DNA of 64,000 bases, taken from the NCBI GenBank assembly GCA_023249105.1, contig JAHFDG010000014.1:1-64000 (forward strand). Direction: 5' to 3'. Below the pieces are notes generated by a model, which was not told the origin of the DNA, did no database searches, and saw only the letters and a program-made list of their open reading frames with translations. The DNA is from Candidatus Methanoperedens sp. Its GTDB lineage: Archaea > Halobacteriota > Methanosarcinia > Methanosarcinales > Methanoperedenaceae. Made by a program: the position numbers and the translations under genes. This document shows positions 17,538 through 27,036 of this stretch, piece after piece. How positions within the stretch are numbered: position 1 is the first letter of the stretch; each line of letters starts with the position of its first letter.

Positions 17538-17639
17538 AAGAAACTCCTGAGATAATATTTGCCTGCGGGTATATCAAACTTGATGCACAGATTTCCATAA
17601 TTCAAACGGGAATCACGGTATTATGAAAAATGGAAAAAA

Positions 17640-17674
17640 AGAAAAAATATAAAAAACAGTGGTACAAAACCACT
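17640..17674 (-). terminator. Hairpin plus T-rich terminator after 17673-17894 gene
   Basis: Read on the minus strand, the stem AGTGGT and ACCACT encloses a 5-base loop, then GTTTTTTATATTTTTTC follows. The stem starts within the stop codon of the small membrane-protein gene. A stem followed by T-runs fits transcript ending both in bacteria and in archaea, where T-tracts do most of the work. Confidence 0.65.
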
Positions 17675-17894
17675 ATTTTTTAAGCAATCTTTCTTTTATG
17701 AAATATATGCTGATAGCAAGCACTGATACGGCAAAGAAAGCATCAAATATGGGTTTATACCTGGGTTCGATAAAAGTTCCTATAAGCGTATTGATTGCAT
17801 AGTAAATATTAAATACGGAAATCAATGCAAACAACATGGCTATCAGGAAAATTCCAAAGTAAAAATAATCCTCAAGCTTTTCTCGGTTGACCAT
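17673..17894 (-). CDS. Small two-TM membrane protein
   Basis: A 73-residue protein with two hydrophobic helices (about residues 10-35 and 48-67) and basic C-terminus KERLLKK. Its ribosome-binding site AGGAGG overlaps the 3' end of the PGF-CTERM protein gene two bases upstream, so the two are translated together. The family is not recognised. A function linked to envelope assembly of its upstream neighbour is possible but only inferred. Confidence 0.7.
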   Translation of the reverse strand: MVNREKLEDYFYFGIFLIAMLFALISVFNIYYAINTLIGTFIEPRYKPIFDAFFAVSVLAISIYFIKERLLKK

Positions 17895-17896
17895 TG

Positions 17897-18925
17897 TTAT
17901 AACCTCCTTCTTAATGTAAATACAACTAAGAGCGCAGTTATTCCTGCAAATATTTCAAATCCCGGTTCCTTGGGCGTTCCTCTGGCACCGATACCGATGG
18001 ATGCCGTTGCCGCAGCATAGCCGCCATACTCGGCTTTTCCCATTACACCTGGTGCTGCGCCGCCTTCACGCACGAACTTTGAAACTTCGATATTCACCTT
18101 TTTCTCAACACTTTCCTTTGGAACGGTCTTTGTGGGTGCAAGAAGCACAGGCTTCTCCCAGCTATTTATCAGGGTATCCCCTCTCCAGAGTTCCACTACC
18201 ACCATATAATTATATCCTTCAGGCACGGCAAGCACAACACTTTTTACCGCAGTTGTCTCGTTTGCGATTACGCCGGTTTCCGTGCCTGTCTTGTCAGCCA
18301 GCAGGTTGGAAGTGGCTTCCCTTGCCTTGACCGTCACTTTCAGGTTTTCGGAAGCCTGCGGACCTTTATTTTCAAGGTATATGTCGGATTTAATGGAAAC
18401 CTTCCCGGTTGAAACGTTGCTGACTGTAAAATCGATATTGTTCAGAATCACTCCGCTTCGCTTTGACATGGGCGTCAGGGCGTTCAATCCGCTTATGCTC
18501 ACCGAGCCGCTGTCCCTGATGCTGCCGTTGTCAAAAAGAAGGATATTAAGTTCATAGCCCCCGTTTCTTTCAAGATTCAAACTTGTTGAAATGGCAAGCG
18601 TTTTTTCCAGTTCTGAATCAATTTCCGGTATCGGGGCTGAAACCTGGGTCTCAAGCAGTTTCGTATCACTGCTTATGGCTCTTATGAGCATGGTGGCGTT
18701 TTGGGTTTTAGCGCCCGCATGGTTTATATAAGCCGTAACATTCACTTCTATCTGCGAGCTGGTTACAACTACTGGTTTTACATCCACATCGCGAATGTTC
18801 AGGTTAGACGGAGGAACAAATGTTTCAGGCGGCTTTTGCAGAACGTCGCTTTTTATTAGAACAATTGCAAAAGATAAAATCAACAACGATGCCAATATAA
18901 TTGTAAGTAGATGACCCGGTTTCAT
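17897..18925 (-). CDS. PGF-CTERM-anchored surface protein
   Basis: A 342-residue exported protein. An N-terminal hydrophobic signal/anchor (residues about 7-25) is followed by beta-rich repeats resembling CARDB/Ig-like adhesion modules with many N-glycosylation sequons, then a short linker and a C-terminal tripartite signal: PGFEIF, a hydrophobic stretch, and the arginine cluster RRRL. This is the PGF-CTERM sorting signal cut and lipid-linked by archaeosortase A, so the mature protein is expected on the outer face of the membrane. Sortase is not encoded in this window. It is followed after two bases by the small two-TM protein. The ligand or structural role is unknown. Confidence 0.85.
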   Translation of the reverse strand: MKPGHLLTIILASLLILSFAIVLIKSDVLQKPPETFVPPSNLNIRDVDVKPVVVTSSQIEVNVTAYINHAGAKTQNATMLIRAISSDTKLLETQVSAPIPEIDSELEKTLAISTSLNLERNGGYELNILLFDNGSIRDSGSVSISGLNALTPMSKRSGVILNNIDFTVSNVSTGKVSIKSDIYLENKGPQASENLKVTVKAREATSNLLADKTGTETGVIANETTAVKSVVLAVPEGYNYMVVVELWRGDTLINSWEKPVLLAPTKTVPKESVEKKVNIEVSKFVREGGAAPGVMGKAEYGGYAAATASIGIGARGTPKEPGFEIFAGITALLVVFTLRRRL

Positions 18926-19011
18926 AATCCCAACTCCTTTAGAATTGCAATACTTATAAACTTTACTAATGTTTTTGTGAATTCAAAAAAAAAATTGAAT
19001 TTATCAGAAAA

Positions 19012-20757
19012 TCAGCTTCTTTTAAACAGTTTATCGAGTTCCTGCCTGTTAAAAGAAACCATTGTCGGTCTTCCGTGCGGGCACGTATATGGATTTTCAG
19101 TCATGAAAAGCTGGCGGACAAGGCTTTGCATCTGTGAAGTGGAGCAATCCGCACCTGCCTTGATAGCGCTTCGGCAGGCAATGCTTTTAGTCACCCGCTC
19201 AAATACCCCGGTTTCATCTTTTATCCTTCCTTCAGAAAGTATGTCTGCAATTATATCATGTATCAATTGCGGGTCTTCAAGCCTGCCAAGCACAAGAGGG
19301 ACTGCGGTTACGGCAAATGTGTCGGGCCCGAATTCGGATATCCTGAAGCAAAACTCCTCAAGGTATGGGATGCACTCTTTTATTAAAACCTTCTCCCTGG
19401 AGTCAAGTTCAAGATTGACAGGCGCAATAAGTTCCTGGGAATCCTCGCGTTTTGATTCACGCACTTTTTCAAAAAAGACCCGCTCATGCGCAGCATGCTG
19501 GTCAATTATTACCAGGCCGTCGTTTGTTTCTGCAATAATGTATAGGTTGTCTATCTGCCCGAGTATCTTGATTTGAGGCATTTCAATATTTTGTTTCCCA
19601 TGCTTCACCCCGAATTTTTCAGATTGCCTGAGCCTTCTCTCCGTGTCTTTAAGAGGGGCCCTGAATCCTGTGCCTGTTTCGCGGACCAGATGTGGATTTT
19701 GAAGAGGGTTTTGCGGAATATTTTCATACACCAGAGACTGTTGTTCAGGTATTTTCACATCAGGGATAAGGGTCTCACCAGCAAGAGACATTTTCACAGC
19801 CCGCGCCACCACATCGCATATTTCCCTTTCATGGCTTAAGCGGACCTGGTTCTTTGTAGGATGCACATTGACATCCACTTCCAAAACATTAACATATATT
19901 TTTAAAACAGCAATCGGAAAACGCCCTTTCGGGATAAGCGTCCCGTAGCCATCGCGCAAGGCAAAGCTTAGAGCCCTTGAACTTACGTTCCTGTCGTTTA
20001 TGAAAAATGACTGGAAGTCAAGGCTTCCGCGCACCATCTCCGGTTTTGACACGAATCCTGTTACCCTGGCAGGACCGGATTCAAAATTGACAGGAACCAT
20101 CGCCCGTGCCACTTCCTGGCCATAGATGTGGATTATCGTATCCCGCAGCTCCGAGGCCGGGGCGCGAAGAATCTCCTTTCCGTTATTGGATAAAGTAAAC
20201 GATACGCTGTTATGCCCGAGTGAATTCCTTGTTACGATGTCAATGATATGCGCCAGTTCGGTGCTGTCTGATTTAAGGTATTTTTTTCTCGCAGGAGTAT
20301 TATAAAACAGCTCTTCGGCAAGCACAGAAGTCCCATCGGCAGCTCCCGTTTCCTCGATACGTATCAGCCTGCCTCCATGAATAATAACTTTTGTGCCTGA
20401 TAATTCGTCTTTTGTCTTGGTGGTAATCTCCACATTGGCGACAGCGGAAATAGAAGAGAGCGCTTCGCCCCTGAATCCCATAGTCCTGACGGTTTCGATA
20501 TCCTCGATGGCGCTGATTTTGCTTGTGGCGTGCTTCACGAAAGAGAGCGCAGCGTCCTCTTTACTCATCCCGCATCCGTTATCGGTCACGCGTATCGAGT
20601 TCTTCCCGCTTTTTGTGACCTCGATTCGGATATCGGTTGCGCCGGCGTCGATTGAGTTCTCGATAAGTTCCTTGACCACGGAGGAGGGGCGTTCTATCAC
20701 TTCCCCGGCTGCTATCTTGTTTATTGTTGCTTCATCAAGTACGCGGATTTTTCCCAT
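19012..20757 (-). CDS. mutL: DNA mismatch repair protein MutL, endonuclease type
   Basis: A 581-residue MutL. The N-terminal GHKL ATPase shows ELIENSIDAGA, TDNGCGM and GFRGEALSSI. The C-terminal domain carries the nicking endonuclease motif DQHAAHERVFFE (D419 onward), plus ACRSAIKAG and the zinc-linked CPHGRP. It is therefore an endonuclease-competent MutL as in organisms without MutH. MutL is of bacterial origin and patchy in Archaea, being present in Methanosarcinales and haloarchaea. No mutS is in the window. ATG at 20757 precedes the conserved start GKIRVLDEATINKIAAGEVI. Confidence 0.95.
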   Translation of the reverse strand: MGKIRVLDEATINKIAAGEVIERPSSVVKELIENSIDAGATDIRIEVTKSGKNSIRVTDNGCGMSKEDAALSFVKHATSKISAIEDIETVRTMGFRGEALSSISAVANVEITTKTKDELSGTKVIIHGGRLIRIEETGAADGTSVLAEELFYNTPARKKYLKSDSTELAHIIDIVTRNSLGHNSVSFTLSNNGKEILRAPASELRDTIIHIYGQEVARAMVPVNFESGPARVTGFVSKPEMVRGSLDFQSFFINDRNVSSRALSFALRDGYGTLIPKGRFPIAVLKIYVNVLEVDVNVHPTKNQVRLSHEREICDVVARAVKMSLAGETLIPDVKIPEQQSLVYENIPQNPLQNPHLVRETGTGFRAPLKDTERRLRQSEKFGVKHGKQNIEMPQIKILGQIDNLYIIAETNDGLVIIDQHAAHERVFFEKVRESKREDSQELIAPVNLELDSREKVLIKECIPYLEEFCFRISEFGPDTFAVTAVPLVLGRLEDPQLIHDIIADILSEGRIKDETGVFERVTKSIACRSAIKAGADCSTSQMQSLVRQLFMTENPYTCPHGRPTMVSFNRQELDKLFKRS

Positions 20758-20871
20758 ATTCCTGGTTGTATTAGATGCCTGTCCTTGTTATTCACTTTTT
20801 CGTGTGGGATGGGGTTTGATGAGGGATTCCATATGTCTGCAAATCGTGAGACAAGTGATTATCTGCTATTA

Positions 20872-20895
20872 AAGTTATACAATATAGTATAACTT
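20872..20895. promoter_or_regulatory. Palindromic operator/promoter of VapBC module
   Basis: A perfect inverted repeat AAGTTATAC-AATATA-GTATAACTT lies about 30 bases before the antitoxin start, overlapping AT-rich TATA-like sequence. AbrB-type antitoxins usually bind such palindromes to repress their own operon, so this is the likely operator. The second VapBC locus has a shorter repeat with the same GTATAA/TTATAC halves at 46681-46699. Confidence 0.6.
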
Positions 20896-20923
20896 ATATA
20901 GGTATAATTACATTGTTGTATTT

Positions 20924-21130
20924 ATGTGCCATGCCACTGTAGAAGTAAAAAAATGGGGCAACTCTCTCGGCGTGCTCATCCCGAAAGATAAGGTCGCTGA
21001 GTTAGGATTATCCGAAAAGGATATAATCGATATCGATATCTTAAAAAAAGAAAAAGTAAGCGGGTTTGGGATTGCAAAGGGAAAAATATCGTTTGAAAGA
21101 GAAGAACCTGAGCACGAAGACCTATGGTGA
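20924..21130 (+). CDS. vapB: AbrB-family antitoxin (VapB type)
   Basis: A 68-residue protein with the swapped-hairpin AbrB/MazE DNA-binding fold at the start (ATVEVKKWGNSLGVLIPKDKVAELGLSEKD) and an acidic toxin-binding tail (FEREEPEHEDLW). The stop lies four bases before the PIN toxin start, the usual antitoxin-first order. The palindrome at 20872-20895 is its probable autoregulatory site. Confidence 0.85.
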   Translation: MCHATVEVKKWGNSLGVLIPKDKVAELGLSEKDIIDIDILKKEKVSGFGIAKGKISFEREEPEHEDLW

Positions 21131-21134
21131 TACT

Positions 21135-21515
21135 GTGTACCTGATAGATACTTATGCCTGGGTTGAATATTTCATAGGTTCAAAAAGAGGGGAAAAGGTT
21201 AAAAAAATAATAGAGGATGAAAATAATATAATCCTCACTCCTGAATGCTGCCTGGCTGAAATAAAAGGTTGGGCTCTCAGGGAAAATATGGATTTTGAGG
21301 AACTATATTTCATTCTGAGGAAAGTTTCAGATATACAGTGTATTTTAACCCAGGATTGGCTGGAAGCTGCAACGATTAGAAGTGAACTCAGGAAAACGAA
21401 AAAGGGCTTTGGTATGATGGATGCGCTTATCATGGCCCAGCAGAAGAGAATGGGCGGCAAAGTGGTCAGCGGGGATCAACATTTTGAACATTTGAAAGAT
21501 GTAATTTTTATATGA
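21135..21515 (+). CDS. vapC: PIN-domain toxin (VapC type)
   Basis: A 126-residue PIN ribonuclease. Acidic metal ligands are visible in LIDTYAWVEYF, CLAEIKGW, GMMDALIMA and VSGDQHFEHL. PIN toxins cut tRNA or rRNA when the antitoxin is lost. The start is the GTG at 21135, with GGTGAT upstream inside the end of the antitoxin gene; the same frame is open further 5' but that part overlaps vapB and does not align with the family. Confidence 0.87.
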   Translation: MYLIDTYAWVEYFIGSKRGEKVKKIIEDENNIILTPECCLAEIKGWALRENMDFEELYFILRKVSDIQCILTQDWLEAATIRSELRKTKKGFGMMDALIMAQQKRMGGKVVSGDQHFEHLKDVIFI

Positions 21516-21624
21516 TGACTAATTTACGAATTTAGCCGATTTTTAGGATTGCGATTGCAGAGTATAGGCGCAGATATGGAATAAAAGATTGCAGAAATTG
21601 CAAAGTTGGCAGATTGCAACGATT

Positions 21625-23712
21625 TTAGCGTTTTAGCATACCAGATATTCCAGCAACTCCTATTGGGACCAGAATCCACCCAGCCAGTTTTAGCAGTGTG
21701 GCAAATGATGTAAAATTTATGCCCAACATCCATATAATATGTGAGGACGGTTTCCAGTCTGCTCCAGATGGAATTTCGACAGGAAGAAAAGTGTTCAAAC
21801 TGACCCAAAATGCCCCCTTATATGAGAGACTATCTTGATATCCCCACACATGAGGCTGTGTTATATCAGGTTTTGGCACAACGGCTCCCTCAAGGTGAAA
21901 TATGAGTGTTCCAACCAAAAGGATGAGAACAATGGTATATAAGAGGCGACTGAGCCGAACTCCGTATCCTGTCAGCAAGTAATGAATTTGATCCTTCAGC
22001 CATGGAAAAGGTTTTAGTATTGTTTTTTGAGCAGACTCTCGCCTCTTCCGCTCATAAAAAACGTCGTTTGCAAGCTCATCCTTTCCAGCCCGGCGGAATG
22101 TCTCTTCAAGCTGGCTAAATGGTTGCCGATCATATGGATCGAGGCGTTCCATCAGTTCTTCCCATATGGAGATGGGCTGGATGCTATCATAGATGCAGCC
22201 TCGTAAATCAATTTTCGTTTTTTCGTGAAATTGAACCTCAGTTTTTTCAAAAATGACCGTTCTGAAAGAGGCGTTTTTAAACACGATATTATTGGCAAAA
22301 ACTGTCCCCTTAAAACTCGTATTTTCCCCGATCATAGCAGTGTTGAGGCTAACATCTTGTTGAAACTTGGATCCGTCAAATTGAGCGGAACTCCCAATTT
22401 GCGCTTGTCCAAAATCTGCTTTCCCATTAAAGGTAACTGAGTTAAAAAGAGCATTCCCCTCAATCTGAGAATCGATGAAGTTAGCTACTTGCTTGAACTC
22501 GGCTCCATTAAAGACTGCGCCTGCACCCCCAATTCGAGCGCCGGTAAAGTCTGCTTCACCCTCAAAAGTTGCTGATTCGAATCGAGCATGTCCTTCGATA
22601 TGGGCAGTATTGAAACTAGCTTGTTGCTTAAACTTGACTTTATCGAACTGAGCAAAATTTCTAATCTGCACCTGGCCGAAGTCTGCATCACCTTCAAAGA
22701 TAGCTGAGTTAAAAAAAACAGTTCCTTCAAAGTAAGAACTATTGAAAATAGCCTCTCGTTTGAAATTGGCTCCATCAAAGACGGTGAAACTCCCAATCCT
22801 TATGTGTCTAAAATCTGCTTTCCCCTCAAAGGTAACTGAGTTAAAGAGAGCACCCCCCTCAATATGAGAACCAGCGAAGTTGACCTGTTGCTTGAACACT
22901 GTTCCATTGAACTCAGCTCCAGTACCCCTTATTCGAGCACCTTTAAAGTCTGCCTCCCCCTCAAAAGTTGCTGATCTGAAGATAGCTTGTCTTTCGATAT
23001 GAGCAGTATTGAAGTTGACCTGTTGCTTGAATCTGGTGTTTTCGAACTGAGCAAAACCTCCAATCCATGCCTGTCCAAAGTCCGCCTTCTCCTCAAAGAT
23101 TGCTGAGTTAAAAAAAGCAGCCCCCATCATTTGGGAATTGACAAATCTAGCTTGTCGTTTGAACTCGACCCCGGTAAATACAGCATCACCGCCTATTCGA
23201 GTGCTTTTAAAGTTGGCATCTCCAACAAAAATGCTCTTGGCAAATTCGATTCTTTTTTTGAATGTACAACCAACAAATATGGTATCCTTCAGGAATATAG
23301 CAGATCTACTGTAAAAAACTCCTGCAATTGTAAGATCAGGAAATACTACTTTTCCATGAAAGGTCGCATTGTCTAGAAAGATATCCTTCTCTACCGCTGC
23401 CTCAATGAAGGTAACATCCCCTTCAAATATCGAGTTTTCGAGGCTCACGACTTGTTTGAAAATTGCATACGATAAATCCACATATCCTTTTATCTTTGTC
23501 TGCTGAATGATTATCTCACTTTCAACAATAGCAGACCTGAGTATGAGGGGCCCCTCAATCACTGCATTGATAATTTCAACTTTTTTACCACATTTAATGG
23601 CGTCTACAACCTTTTCTGCAGCAATTGGATTTGCCTCTTTTTCTGCCTCGGTACAGTCAAATAGATTATACCTCAAGGAGAGGGGTGTATTTTCAATCAC
23701 CTTTTTAATCAT
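21625..23712 (-). CDS. Large pentapeptide-repeat membrane protein
   Basis: A 695-residue protein. Residues about 50-490 form a right-handed quadrilateral beta-helix of pentapeptide-type repeats centred on F (A-x-F, A/N-D-F patterns such as FEGEADFTGARI). Residues about 595-620 and 660-690 are hydrophobic helices, so the helix is tethered to the membrane by its C-terminus. The repeat region shows a super-period of about 133 residues: FFNSAIFEEKADFGQ recurs as FFNSAIFEGDADFGQ with the following units in the same order, a sign of recent internal duplication. ATG at 23712 has GAGGTG upstream; a TTG five codons earlier is less likely. Function unknown; some pentapeptide proteins mimic DNA, others are membrane scaffolds. 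Confidence 0.85.
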   Translation of the reverse strand: MIKKVIENTPLSLRYNLFDCTEAEKEANPIAAEKVVDAIKCGKKVEIINAVIEGPLILRSAIVESEIIIQQTKIKGYVDLSYAIFKQVVSLENSIFEGDVTFIEAAVEKDIFLDNATFHGKVVFPDLTIAGVFYSRSAIFLKDTIFVGCTFKKRIEFAKSIFVGDANFKSTRIGGDAVFTGVEFKRQARFVNSQMMGAAFFNSAIFEEKADFGQAWIGGFAQFENTRFKQQVNFNTAHIERQAIFRSATFEGEADFKGARIRGTGAEFNGTVFKQQVNFAGSHIEGGALFNSVTFEGKADFRHIRIGSFTVFDGANFKREAIFNSSYFEGTVFFNSAIFEGDADFGQVQIRNFAQFDKVKFKQQASFNTAHIEGHARFESATFEGEADFTGARIGGAGAVFNGAEFKQVANFIDSQIEGNALFNSVTFNGKADFGQAQIGSSAQFDGSKFQQDVSLNTAMIGENTSFKGTVFANNIVFKNASFRTVIFEKTEVQFHEKTKIDLRGCIYDSIQPISIWEELMERLDPYDRQPFSQLEETFRRAGKDELANDVFYERKRRESAQKTILKPFPWLKDQIHYLLTGYGVRLSRLLYTIVLILLVGTLIFHLEGAVVPKPDITQPHVWGYQDSLSYKGAFWVSLNTFLPVEIPSGADWKPSSHIIWMLGINFTSFATLLKLAGWILVPIGVAGISGMLKR

Positions 23713-23814
23713 TACCACCTCAATCAATTACGATGGAAAAACCTTCCCCCTTGGCATTAATCTTTTCCAAGGGTTATCATTTATATCTAATATACGCACC
23801 TATTTTTCATTCCT

Positions 23815-24213
23815 CTAAAGCTTATGCTTGGCCAGATTAAGCAAAACCATGCTCAGGATTATGCATATCGAAAGAGCATAAATCGTAGTGTCCGCACTAA
23901 GCCCCGCCCATCCTTTCACCCAGATATATCTTATCCCGCCGACGGATGCAGTGATTATGAACGCCAGACACGCTGATGCGATTGCGCCGCCCACAAGCGA
24001 CCAGGGAAAGACGGCGCCCCTTTTTTCAAAGAACACCGAAGCGATAACGAAGCCTATTGAGAATATGAACAGGATAAGATATGGCGGAAGCGGAAAAGAA
24101 TCAATCTCCATAATATACGTTATTCCATAAGCCACGGAAATCATGACAATAGCCATTCCCGCTACAATCCCGAGTATTTTTGTGAAATCGTTAGATTCGA
24201 ATTTAATATCCAT
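23815..24213 (-). CDS. Four-TM membrane protein
   Basis: A 132-residue protein with four hydrophobic segments (about residues 13-33, 42-62, 70-92 and 108-128) and short loops, the second loop holding FFEKRGA. No catalytic motif or transport signature is visible. It is a single-gene transcript between the pentapeptide gene and the divergent mptA. The family is not recognised. Confidence 0.7.
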   Translation of the reverse strand: MDIKFESNDFTKILGIVAGMAIVMISVAYGITYIMEIDSFPLPPYLILFIFSIGFVIASVFFEKRGAVFPWSLVGGAIASACLAFIITASVGGIRYIWVKGWAGLSADTTIYALSICIILSMVLLNLAKHKL

Positions 24214-24358
24214 CCCTTCAAATCAAAATATAATTAAAAGTATTTAAACAATTTGATAGCCCACACAATCAAATAGCAATAATTTAATAATAAAACGTAT
24301 CAATATGTCCCTCAAGACTGTAAAAAATTACAGCAATACATCCGGGAGAAAAAAAATA

Positions 24359-25309
24359 ATGGAACTTCCTGTTATACACCTGCCTGATATCCAGGCAAAC
24401 CAGCCCGATATTCCGATTACATTAACACGCGTGGGAGTGACCGACGTCAAGAAACTTGTTGAAGTAGCAAGAAAAGACAAACGTCCTATCGTGCTCGTTT
24501 CCATATTTGATATTTTCGTGGATTTGCCCTCAAACCGCAAAGGTGCAAATCTCTCAAGGAATTTTGAAGCAATAGATGAAGTGCTTGAAGAAATGATTGC
24601 ATCTCCTGTTTATGAGATAGAGGATTTATGCGGCGAGGTTGCAAAGCGTCTCATCGACAGGCATGAGTATGCTTTGAATGCAGAAGTAAGAATGAGAAGT
24701 GAATATGTGCTAAAAAGGGAAACCCCCTCAACAAAAATCAAATGCCAGGAAGTCGTGAATATTTTCGCAGAAGCGAAGGCAATTCGCGGCAAAACCCTGA
24801 CCATAAGAAAACTTGTCGGGGCGGAAGTCCTCGGTATCACTGCATGTCCATGCGCCCAGGAAATCATGAGGGATAAGGCAAAAAAGGAATTAAAAACCCT
24901 TGGCGTGGAAAGCGAAATAATAAGAAAATTCCTTGGCAAAGTACCCATGCCCACCCATAACCAGAGAGGGCGCGGCATTATTTCGATTGAAGTTCATGAC
25001 AGTCATTTTGTCTCACTTGAGAAAATCATCGAAATTATTGAGAATTCCATGAGTTCACAGATGTTTGAACTGTTAAAGAGGTCGGATGAGGCTGCAATCG
25101 TGGAAAGGGCGCATAAGAATCCCAAATTCGTAGAAGATTGCGTGCGGGCAATGGCACAGAAAATAGTAAATGAATTTCCCGAGCTGCCTGATGATTCGGT
25201 CATTATTATCAAACAGATAAATGAGGAGAGTATCCATCGCCACAATGCGTTTGCGGAACGAAAATCCACGCTTGGGGAACTGAGGAAGGAGATTAATAGT
25301 ATCCTTTAA
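24359..25309 (+). CDS. mptA: GTP cyclohydrolase MptA (FolE2 family)
   Basis: A 316-residue Fe(II)-dependent GTP cyclohydrolase that opens the tetrahydromethanopterin pathway by making 7,8-dihydro-D-neopterin 2',3'-cyclic phosphate. Family signs: [19 protein letters not shown] near the start, the ACPCAQE metal/active-site segment, [10 protein letters not shown] and [11 protein letters not shown]. The ATG at 24359 is chosen since CGGGAG precedes it and homologues begin close to the PDI(P/K) segment; an upstream ATG at 24305 is in frame but codes for a Lys/Asn-rich stretch unlike the family. Presence of this gene supports a C1-metabolising archaeon using methanopterin. Its 3' end overlaps the convergent gene by 17 bases. 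Confidence 0.92.
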   Translation: MELPVIHLPDIQANQPDIPITLTRVGVTDVKKLVEVARKDKRPIVLVSIFDIFVDLPSNRKGANLSRNFEAIDEVLEEMIASPVYEIEDLCGEVAKRLIDRHEYALNAEVRMRSEYVLKRETPSTKIKCQEVVNIFAEAKAIRGKTLTIRKLVGAEVLGITACPCAQEIMRDKAKKELKTLGVESEIIRKFLGKVPMPTHNQRGRGIISIEVHDSHFVSLEKIIEIIENSMSSQMFELLKRSDEAAIVERAHKNPKFVEDCVRAMAQKIVNEFPELPDDSVIIIKQINEESIHRHNAFAERKSTLGELRKEINSIL

Positions 25310-25607
25310 CCCGCAATATGACTTTTATAAACAGCATCAACATAAAGATAAAAACAATTACAATAATAAGGATCAATGCATAAATCCATGATTCTTTAAG
25401 GCTTAAAACCTCATACCATGTGATTCTTTTTATCCCATCCCAATCCCTTTCGTGCCAGAGAACCTCATTGCCAGGCTGGTACTTTTTGAACTTATCTATA
25501 TAACATGAGGGATATTGCACGTATTGCGGGCACCTCACGACTCCGCAGGTAAAACGGTGGCTGCACTCAAGATTATGATCCGGGTCTGAATAAATATTCT
25601 GTTCCAT
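25293..25607 (-). CDS. Cys-containing single-TM membrane protein
   Basis: A 104-residue protein. The first 60 residues are polar with four cysteines ([20 protein letters not shown]) that could bind metal or form disulfides. Residues about 73-98 are a strongly hydrophobic helix, then a basic end ([10 protein letters not shown]). It overlaps the 3' end of mptA tail to tail by 17 bases. No ribosome-binding site is evident in front of the ATG at 25607. Function unknown. Confidence 0.6.
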   Translation of the reverse strand: MEQNIYSDPDHNLECSHRFTCGVVRCPQYVQYPSCYIDKFKKYQPGNEVLWHERDWDGIKRITWYEVLSLKESWIYALILIIVIVFIFMLMLFIKVILRVKGYY

Positions 25608-25858
25608 GAATGCGAAAATTAAGAATTTATTATTTTGCCATTTATACGATTTGTTTAAAACCGTTTCATACTTTCCTCTGCAGTACCGGGTTTCAGTATG
25701 ATTTTTTTAAGCCTTACACCACTCCATGACAAAAAGGACTATAGACATAAGGTACCATTATGCGCCAGAAACATGAAATATAGAGCACGTTCCAAACGCA
25801 TCGCCCTCACGTCCATAGGCTTAAGAGAATTGTTTATATATTTATGCAATTAACTTCT

Positions 25859-25996
25859 TTATTTCGGCACAGGCGCCTTGCGAGCCCTCAGTTTTGCATT
25901 AAACGCATCCAGTCTCTTTTTCTCTGCGGGATCTTCTTTTGCCTTGACTTTTTTCGCAGCTGTTGCATTATCCATTGAGCTTTCGAGTCCAACCAT
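25859..25996 (-). CDS. Small highly charged protein
   Basis: A 45-residue, Lys/Ala-rich protein (MVGLESSMDNATAAKKVKA...LRARKAPVPK). It is supported by a strong ribosome-binding site, AGGAGGTG, six bases before the ATG at 25996. The longer open frame upstream runs into the divergent promoter region and does not look coding. It may bind nucleic acid because of its basic tail, but nothing specific can be said. Confidence 0.6.
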   Translation of the reverse strand: MVGLESSMDNATAAKKVKAKEDPAEKKRLDAFNAKLRARKAPVPK

Positions 25997-26103
25997 TATT
26001 TCACCTCCTGTTGAATCTATTCCTTCATATATTTTAAATCTTTCGGCTGTTATAAAGTTATTCTGTACAAAAAAGATAAATTGTCCCTGAACATAGAACG
26101 CAT

Positions 26104-27036
26104 GTGTCAAAAATCGCAATTACTGCTCTTGTGCCCCCAGAATTGATATTCGCCTGCGGGGGAGAGCCGTTTGACGTCAATAATATCATACCCGAATCAA
26201 AAAAAACACCCAGGAACAAGCTTTGCGCCTGGACTGCAATATGGCAGGAGATGCTGGTAAAAAGAGAACAAAAAATTGACTCATTAATCGTGGTTGCAGG
26301 CGGCGACTGCCATAATGCTCTTGTTGACGGGCAAAAAGTTGCAATGAGCGGGATTCCCACCCACTTTTTCTTTTATCCTTTCGATGGGGATGCGGAATAC
26401 CTTGAATCACAATTATACAAGCTATGTGACTTTCTCGGGAACATCGAATATCCGGAAAAATTCAGGGAAATCAAGAAACTCAAAAAAATCGGGCAGCAAA
26501 TCGATAAGAAAAGGCTCAACGGGAAAATCTCTTCTGTGGACGCTTTTCGCACCATGATTTCTTTTAGTGACCTTCGCGGCGATTTGAATGTTTTTCAAAA
26601 AGCAATTGCCCAGGTAAAGGAAAGTGATATCGAATTGAATAACAGGGTCGCATTGATTGGCGTGCCCCCCATATACCATGATTTTCATGAAGTGGCGCAA
26701 TCACTTGGCCTTCAGATAGTATTTGATGAACTCCCGTATGAATTTATCAGGCACTCGGGGATTAATATAAAGGATGTGGCACGGGATTACTGCGACTATA
26801 CCTTTGCAAGACCACTTGGTTTCAGGACAGATTTCCTCCAGAAGGAACTTGAAAAACGAAAAGTTGACGGAATCATTCATTATACACAGTTCGCCTGCCA
26901 TCATACTCTTGAAGATGAGGTCATGAGGCAGAAACTGGATTACCCGATATTGACCCTCCAGGGAGACATGCCCGGAAAGACCCCGGAGCAGATAAAATTG
27001 CGCCTTGAAGCCTTCAGGGAGATGATTGAGAGGTGA
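26104..27036 (+). CDS. 2-hydroxyacyl-CoA dehydratase-like (HgdB/DCCP family) Fe-S protein
   Basis: A 310-residue protein of the 2-hydroxyglutaryl-CoA dehydratase D-component superfamily. Cysteines in FACGGEP, NKLCAWTAIW and GGDCHNAL are placed like the cluster ligands of this group, with a later FACHHTLEDE. The enzymes use an [4Fe-4S] or double-cubane cluster charged by an ATP-driven activator, and that activator is encoded next, overlapping by four bases. It is shorter than true dehydratase subunits (about 380-450) and has no second subunit, so it resembles the double-cubane or methanogen-type homologues, whose substrates are mostly unknown. Start is GTG at 26104. Confidence 0.82.
   Translation: MSKIAITALVPPELIFACGGEPFDVNNIIPESKKTPRNKLCAWTAIWQEMLVKREQKIDSLIVVAGGDCHNALVDGQKVAMSGIPTHFFFYPFDGDAEYLESQLYKLCDFLGNIEYPEKFREIKKLKKIGQQIDKKRLNGKISSVDAFRTMISFSDLRGDLNVFQKAIAQVKESDIELNNRVALIGVPPIYHDFHEVAQSLGLQIVFDELPYEFIRHSGINIKDVARDYCDYTFARPLGFRTDFLQKELEKRKVDGIIHYTQFACHHTLEDEVMRQKLDYPILTLQGDMPGKTPEQIKLRLEAFREMIER

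Noticed and set aside
25608-25858. Possible gene between the Cys-containing membrane protein and the small charged protein
   Set aside because: All frames are short and lack ribosome-binding sites; the stretch looks like plain spacer.
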